Positions 32,745 through 36,025 of a stretch of DNA of 36,025 nucleotides are shown one piece after another. Numbering within the stretch: position 1 is the stretch's first letter; the number at the start of each line of letters is the position of its first letter. The translations under genes and the position numbers were made by a program. The stretch is taken from positions 1 through 36,025 of the forward strand of contig AAZW01000052.1 of NCBI GenBank assembly GCA_000169995.1. The letters are read 5' to 3'. Under the pieces are notes generated by a model that had not been told where the DNA came from, searched no databases, and saw only the letters and a program-made list of their open reading frames with translations. The stretch comes from Vibrionales bacterium SWAT-3 (GTDB lineage Bacteria > Pseudomonadota > Gammaproteobacteria > Enterobacterales > Vibrionaceae).

Positions 32745-35096
32745 ATGAAACCCATGAAAAATCTCGCTCAGTATTACGTGGATCTACTCGTAAAGCTGGG
32801 GATTGTCCGCTTTTCTATCTTACTCGCCTTAGCGCTTGTTGCCCTCGCTGTTGTCGTGCAAGTCGGCATCACTCTCGCACTTAAAGGTAATGTTGATGAT
32901 ATCGACATTGTCCGCTCAGTATTCTTCGGTTTAGTGATCACACCTTGGGCCGTTTACTTTCTGTCAGTGGTTGTTGATCAGCTGGAAGAGTCTCGTCAGC
33001 GTTTAGCTAAGTTAGTTTCTAAGCTTGGTGATATGCGAGAGCGCGACCAAGAGCTGAATAACAAACTACAGCTCAATATCGAGAAGCTCAATCAAGAAAT
33101 TGAAGAGCGTGAAAAAGCTGAAGAAGCACGTGCTGAAGCGATGCATGACCTCGAAAATGAGGTGTTTCAGCGTGAGCGAACTCAGCTGGAACTTGCAGAG
33201 CGAACAGCGCTGCTACGCTCGTTTATCGATGCCTCGCCTGACCTTATCTACTACCGCAATGAGGACGGCGTGTTCTCGGGTTGTAACCGAGCAGTTGAGG
33301 AGCTCACTGGCAAGACAGAAAAAGACTTGGTGGGTTTGACGCCGTGGGATGTCTACAGCAAAGAAATCGCTCAGCAAGTTGTTGAAACTGATAAGAAAGT
33401 CTTTGCTGATAACCAGGCACTCACCTACGACCAATGGCTCGAATACCCAGATGGGCGTAAGAGCTACTTCGAACTGCGTAAGGTGCCTTTCTACAGTAAA
33501 GATGGTCGCCACCTTGGTTTGGTGGGCTTTGGTCGTGATATTACCGAACGCAAAGAACACCAAGAGTCTATCGAGAAAGCGAGTCGCGATAAGACTACTT
33601 TCATCTCTACCATTAGCCACGAGTTAAGAACGCCGCTTAACGGCATCATTGGTTTGAGCCGTATGTTGCTCGATAGTCAATTGACCACTGAGCAGCGTAA
33701 GCAGATGCAAACCATCAAAGTGAGCGCGGTAACACTGGGTAATATCTTTAACGATATTATCGACATGGATAAGTTTGACCGTCGCAAGCTTGAGCTATTC
33801 CCAACCCCAATTAACTTTGAAGACTTTGTTGTTGAGATCGAAAGTATTTCCGCACTAATGGCTGAACAGAAAGGATTGAGGTTCGACTTAGAACGATTGT
33901 CTGATCTTCCTGTGGCTGTTGAAGTTGATGGTACTCGTTTGAGACAGGTGCTGTGGAACCTTGTTAGTAACGCGATGAAGTTTACCAAAGATGGCGGTGT
34001 GGTGATGACTGTTAGCGCCGATATTGATGGTGACTTTGCCAACATCACCATGGAAGTCGAAGATACGGGTATTGGTATCCCTGAAAGTGAGCTCGAGAAG
34101 ATCTTCGCGATGTACTATCAGGTGAAATCAGGCACCGATAACTTACATGCAGTGGGAACCGGTATTGGCCTTGCTGTCTCTAAACAGTTGATCAACATGA
34201 TGGATGGCGACATTGAAGTGACCAGTGAAGAGGGCTTTGGTAGTACCTTCACGGTTTCGATTCGTGTGCCTGTTAATCATGATACTCAAGCCTTGATTAA
34301 GACACCTCGAAAACAGTCGAACCTTAAGATCTTCATGGTTGAAGATATCGAACTCAATATCACGGTTGCGCGCTCTCTGTTGGAGAGCCTAGGTCATGAA
34401 GTGACGGTGGTGATGACAGGTAAAGAGGCACAAATTGCCTTCAACCCAGAAGAGTATGACTTGGTATTGTTGGATATCCAGCTACCAGATATGACAGGCT
34501 TCGATATTGCCCAGTACTACCGTGAGAAATACACCCAATTACCGCCGTTAGTGGCATTGACTGCGAATGTACTAAGTAACAAGCAAGAGTACTTCCAGAA
34601 AGGTATGGATGAAGCGATCAGTAAACCGCTATCCGTGAGAGCGATTCAAGATGTGATCAGCGAACTTATCGAGGATGCACCAGAGGCTGTGAAAGAAGCC
34701 GGAGCGACCGAAAAGGTAGAGGAGAGTAAGCCAACGATTTCTTCGATTGACACCAGTTTGCTTGATATTGATATGCTAGAGTCTTATGTTGACATTGTTG
34801 GACCGAAGCCGGTTTTAGATAGCATCGTGATGTTTGAAGATATGATGCCGGAGTATATGGAAATATTGAACTCCAATATGGTCGCGAAAGACCAAGCCAG
34901 TATCGTTTCTGAGGCACACAAGATAAAAGGCGCTGCAGGTTCAATTGGTTTGAAGCGCATCCAGCAAGTAGCTCAAAAAGCCCAATCTCCAGACCTACCA
35001 GCTTGGTGGGAAAATATTTCAGATTGGTTCGATGAGATTAATAACGAATACCAGAATGACATTGAAGTCTTAAAGAGTTGGTTAAACCAAAGGTAG
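32745..35096 (+). CDS. arcB: Aerobic respiration sensor kinase ArcB, single-cysteine form
   Basis: ArcB is the membrane tripartite kinase that phosphorylates ArcA when quinones are reduced. The 783-aa product aligns with E. coli ArcB from end to end. It has two membrane helices (about residues 22-45 and 58-77), a coiled coil (about 80-155), PAS (about 155-270), a kinase core with His292 in TISHELRTPLNG, a receiver with Asp577 in LLDIQLPDM, and an Hpt domain with His725 in HKIKGAAGS. Cys180 of SGCNRA is conserved at the same number as in E. coli. The second redox cysteine, C241, is Tyr here (GRKSYFELRK). Cys180 is the only cysteine in the protein. ATG 32745 has a GGAG site. A lipoprotein gene starts 7 bp downstream and arcA lies convergent beyond it. 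Confidence 0.98.
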   Translation: MKPMKNLAQYYVDLLVKLGIVRFSILLALALVALAVVVQVGITLALKGNVDDIDIVRSVFFGLVITPWAVYFLSVVVDQLEESRQRLAKLVSKLGDMRERDQELNNKLQLNIEKLNQEIEEREKAEEARAEAMHDLENEVFQRERTQLELAERTALLRSFIDASPDLIYYRNEDGVFSGCNRAVEELTGKTEKDLVGLTPWDVYSKEIAQQVVETDKKVFADNQALTYDQWLEYPDGRKSYFELRKVPFYSKDGRHLGLVGFGRDITERKEHQESIEKASRDKTTFISTISHELRTPLNGIIGLSRMLLDSQLTTEQRKQMQTIKVSAVTLGNIFNDIIDMDKFDRRKLELFPTPINFEDFVVEIESISALMAEQKGLRFDLERLSDLPVAVEVDGTRLRQVLWNLVSNAMKFTKDGGVVMTVSADIDGDFANITMEVEDTGIGIPESELEKIFAMYYQVKSGTDNLHAVGTGIGLAVSKQLINMMDGDIEVTSEEGFGSTFTVSIRVPVNHDTQALIKTPRKQSNLKIFMVEDIELNITVARSLLESLGHEVTVVMTGKEAQIAFNPEEYDLVLLDIQLPDMTGFDIAQYYREKYTQLPPLVALTANVLSNKQEYFQKGMDEAISKPLSVRAIQDVISELIEDAPEAVKEAGATEKVEESKPTISSIDTSLLDIDMLESYVDIVGPKPVLDSIVMFEDMMPEYMEILNSNMVAKDQASIVSEAHKIKGAAGSIGLKRIQQVAQKAQSPDLPAWWENISDWFDEINNEYQNDIEVLKSWLNQR

Positions 35097-35103
35097 AAGA
35101 ATA

Positions 35104-35547
35104 ATGAAAAAATTAGCATTCGCCGCATGCGTAGTGGCATTAGCGGGCTGTGCTGCACCACAAGTTGAGTGGCAGCAGGACAACCAAGTTGAAGTATCTG
35201 CAGCGACAGTCACAATGAAAAGCAACCTTTGGCACAACAAGATGCCAACGATCGGAGAGACTCAAGACAAAACTCTGCATGGCGCTATTTACCTAGAGTC
35301 AGATTCAGAATTACCAGCAACACTGGCGGTGGAGAGCGTGACCGTTAAGCAAGGCGCAGATACCTTGTTAGTAACGGCTGACGATCTTGATCTAAGAACG
35401 CACAGCGAGACTCAGTGGGAAGTCGCGTTTGTATGGCAGCTAGAGATAGACAGCGAAAAGCCGGTTGATGTTGCGGTTGAACTGAAAGACGGTGAGACGG
35501 TGAAGTGGCTGGTGGAGAAAGACGTTAAGGTTGATACGGTTTACTAA
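35104..35547 (+). CDS. Putative lipoprotein downstream of arcB, function unknown
   Basis: The 147-aa product has a clear lipoprotein signal (MKKLAFAACVVALAGC, lipobox L-A-G-C, acylated Cys16), followed by A-A-P, so outer-membrane sorting is expected. The mature part has no motif I recognise. It is rich in alternating short strands (for example ATLAVESVTVKQGADTLLV and QWEVAFVWQLEID), suggesting a small all-beta, immunoglobulin-like fold; this is inference only. It starts 7 bp after the arcB stop with an AAAGG site inside the end of arcB, so it is almost certainly co-transcribed and possibly translationally coupled with arcB. A strong bidirectional terminator follows. E. coli has elbB rather than this gene after arcB. 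Confidence 0.85.
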   Translation: MKKLAFAACVVALAGCAAPQVEWQQDNQVEVSAATVTMKSNLWHNKMPTIGETQDKTLHGAIYLESDSELPATLAVESVTVKQGADTLLVTADDLDLRTHSETQWEVAFVWQLEIDSEKPVDVAVELKDGETVKWLVEKDVKVDTVY

Positions 35548-35570
35548 CCCTTATTCAACTCAGAACAACA

Positions 35571-35604
35571 AAAAAGGGAGAATGCGTTGGCATTCTCCCT
35601 TTTT
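35571..35604 (+). terminator. Bidirectional terminator between arcB operon and arcA
   Basis: AAAAAGGGAGAATGC and GCATTCTCCCTTTTT form a perfect 15-bp stem with a GTTG loop, 23 bp after the lipoprotein stop. T-tracts occur on both strands, so it can end both the plus-strand arcB transcript and the convergent arcA transcript. Confidence 0.95.
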
Positions 35605-35671
35605 AATAACCATTGATTGCGCTTCAACTGTTTAAACACTATGTGCTAAACGACTAGAAACGCGAATCGAA

Positions 35672-36025
35672 TTAGTCTTCTAGGTCACCACAAAAGCGGT
35701 AGCCTTCACCGTGAATCGTTGCGATGATTTCTGGAGTACCAGAAACAGATTCAAAGTGCTTACGAATACGACGGATTGTTACGTCTACAGTACGATCGTG
35801 TGGCTTAAGCTCACGGCCAGTCATCTTCTTAAGAAGGTCTGCACGTGTTTGGATCTTACCTGGGTTCTCACAGAAGTGAAGTAGAGCACGGAACTCTGAA
35901 CGAGGTAGCTTGTAGCCTTCGCCATCTGGGCTAACCAGAGAACGACTGTTGATATCTAGTACCCAACCGTTGAACTCGTACTTCTCAACGCTGCGCTTCT
36001 CTTCTTGAACAGAGCTTGTGCTCAT
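35672..36025 (-). CDS. arcA: Response regulator ArcA, C-terminal part (cut by window end)
   Basis: ArcA is the OmpR/PhoB-type regulator that, when phosphorylated by ArcB, represses aerobic respiration genes. Only the last 117 residues are in the window: a linker (EEKRSVEKYEF) and the whole winged-helix DNA-binding domain, including KLPRSEFRALLHFCENPGKIQ, GRELKPHDRTVDVTIRRIRKHFE and ending IATIHGEGYRFCGDLED, nearly identical to E. coli ArcA. The frame stays open to the last base; the Met at the edge aligns with an internal residue, so the receiver domain with its phospho-Asp lies beyond 36025. It is convergent with the arcB operon across a shared terminator. Confidence 0.97.
   Translation of the reverse strand: MSTSSVQEEKRSVEKYEFNGWVLDINSRSLVSPDGEGYKLPRSEFRALLHFCENPGKIQTRADLLKKMTGRELKPHDRTVDVTIRRIRKHFESVSGTPEIIATIHGEGYRFCGDLED

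Noticed and set aside
1..36025. tRNA, rRNA, CRISPR arrays, prophage or defence islands
   Set aside because: No cloverleaf, no conserved rRNA segments, no regularly spaced repeats and no related gene families were seen.

Overview
The window is a stretch of chromosome from a marine gammaproteobacterium, almost certainly a Vibrio (Vibrionaceae). The protein sequences of SecA, CarA, CarB, DapB, GltD, YadS, ArcB and ArcA are close to, but clearly distinct from, their E. coli counterparts. Base composition is moderate. The combination of arcB next to arcA and two glutamate synthase operons side by side is what I recall for vibrios. Most of the window is core genome; one intact insertion sequence is the only clear mobile element. 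No tRNA, rRNA, CRISPR array, prophage or toxin/defence locus was seen.

Layout. (1) 1-3209 (+): secA, cut by the window start, then mutT; the spacer holds a terminator between two large imperfect palindromes. (2) 3317-9030 (+): dapB (GTG start), a 500-bp regulatory spacer, then carA (TTG start) and carB. The spacer has a consensus promoter whose start-site sequence resembles the UTP-sensing pyrBI promoter, followed by a tandem ARG-box-like pair. (3) 9235-11454: a YfcA-type transporter (+) overlapping tail-to-tail a LysR-type regulator (-), which lies downstream of a flavodoxin-like gene (-) preceded by a near-perfect 40-bp operator-like palindrome. (4) 11664-14871 (-): the operon mtnN-cobD/cbiB-btuF-yadS, for nucleoside recycling and corrinoid uptake/salvage. 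(5) 14998-16864 (-): a DUF1499 lipoprotein and an intact ISL3-family element with perfect 22-bp ends and a 7-bp flanking direct repeat.

(6) 16941-29267 (-): two complete glutamate synthase (GOGAT) operons in the same orientation. The first (gltB-gltD, 1487 and 470 aa) is the enterobacterial type. The second (1512 and 489 aa) is of a different subtype, with overlapping stop and start codons and a leader rich in hairpins. (7) 29798-35547 (+): yhcC (radical SAM), a membrane PAS-PAS-PAS-GGDEF diguanylate cyclase, arcB and a small lipoprotein. These face arcA (-), which is cut by the window end. gltBD-yhcC-arcB is also the E. coli gene neighbourhood.

The genes link nitrogen assimilation (carAB, two GOGATs) and redox/respiratory control (ArcB/ArcA, flavodoxin). 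I do not see a wholly new multi-gene system. The best leads are: an ArcB with only one cysteine in the whole protein (Cys180 kept, position 241 is Tyr); the pyrBI-like start of the carA promoter; the paired GOGAT operons with different regulatory DNA; and several large intergenic palindromes.
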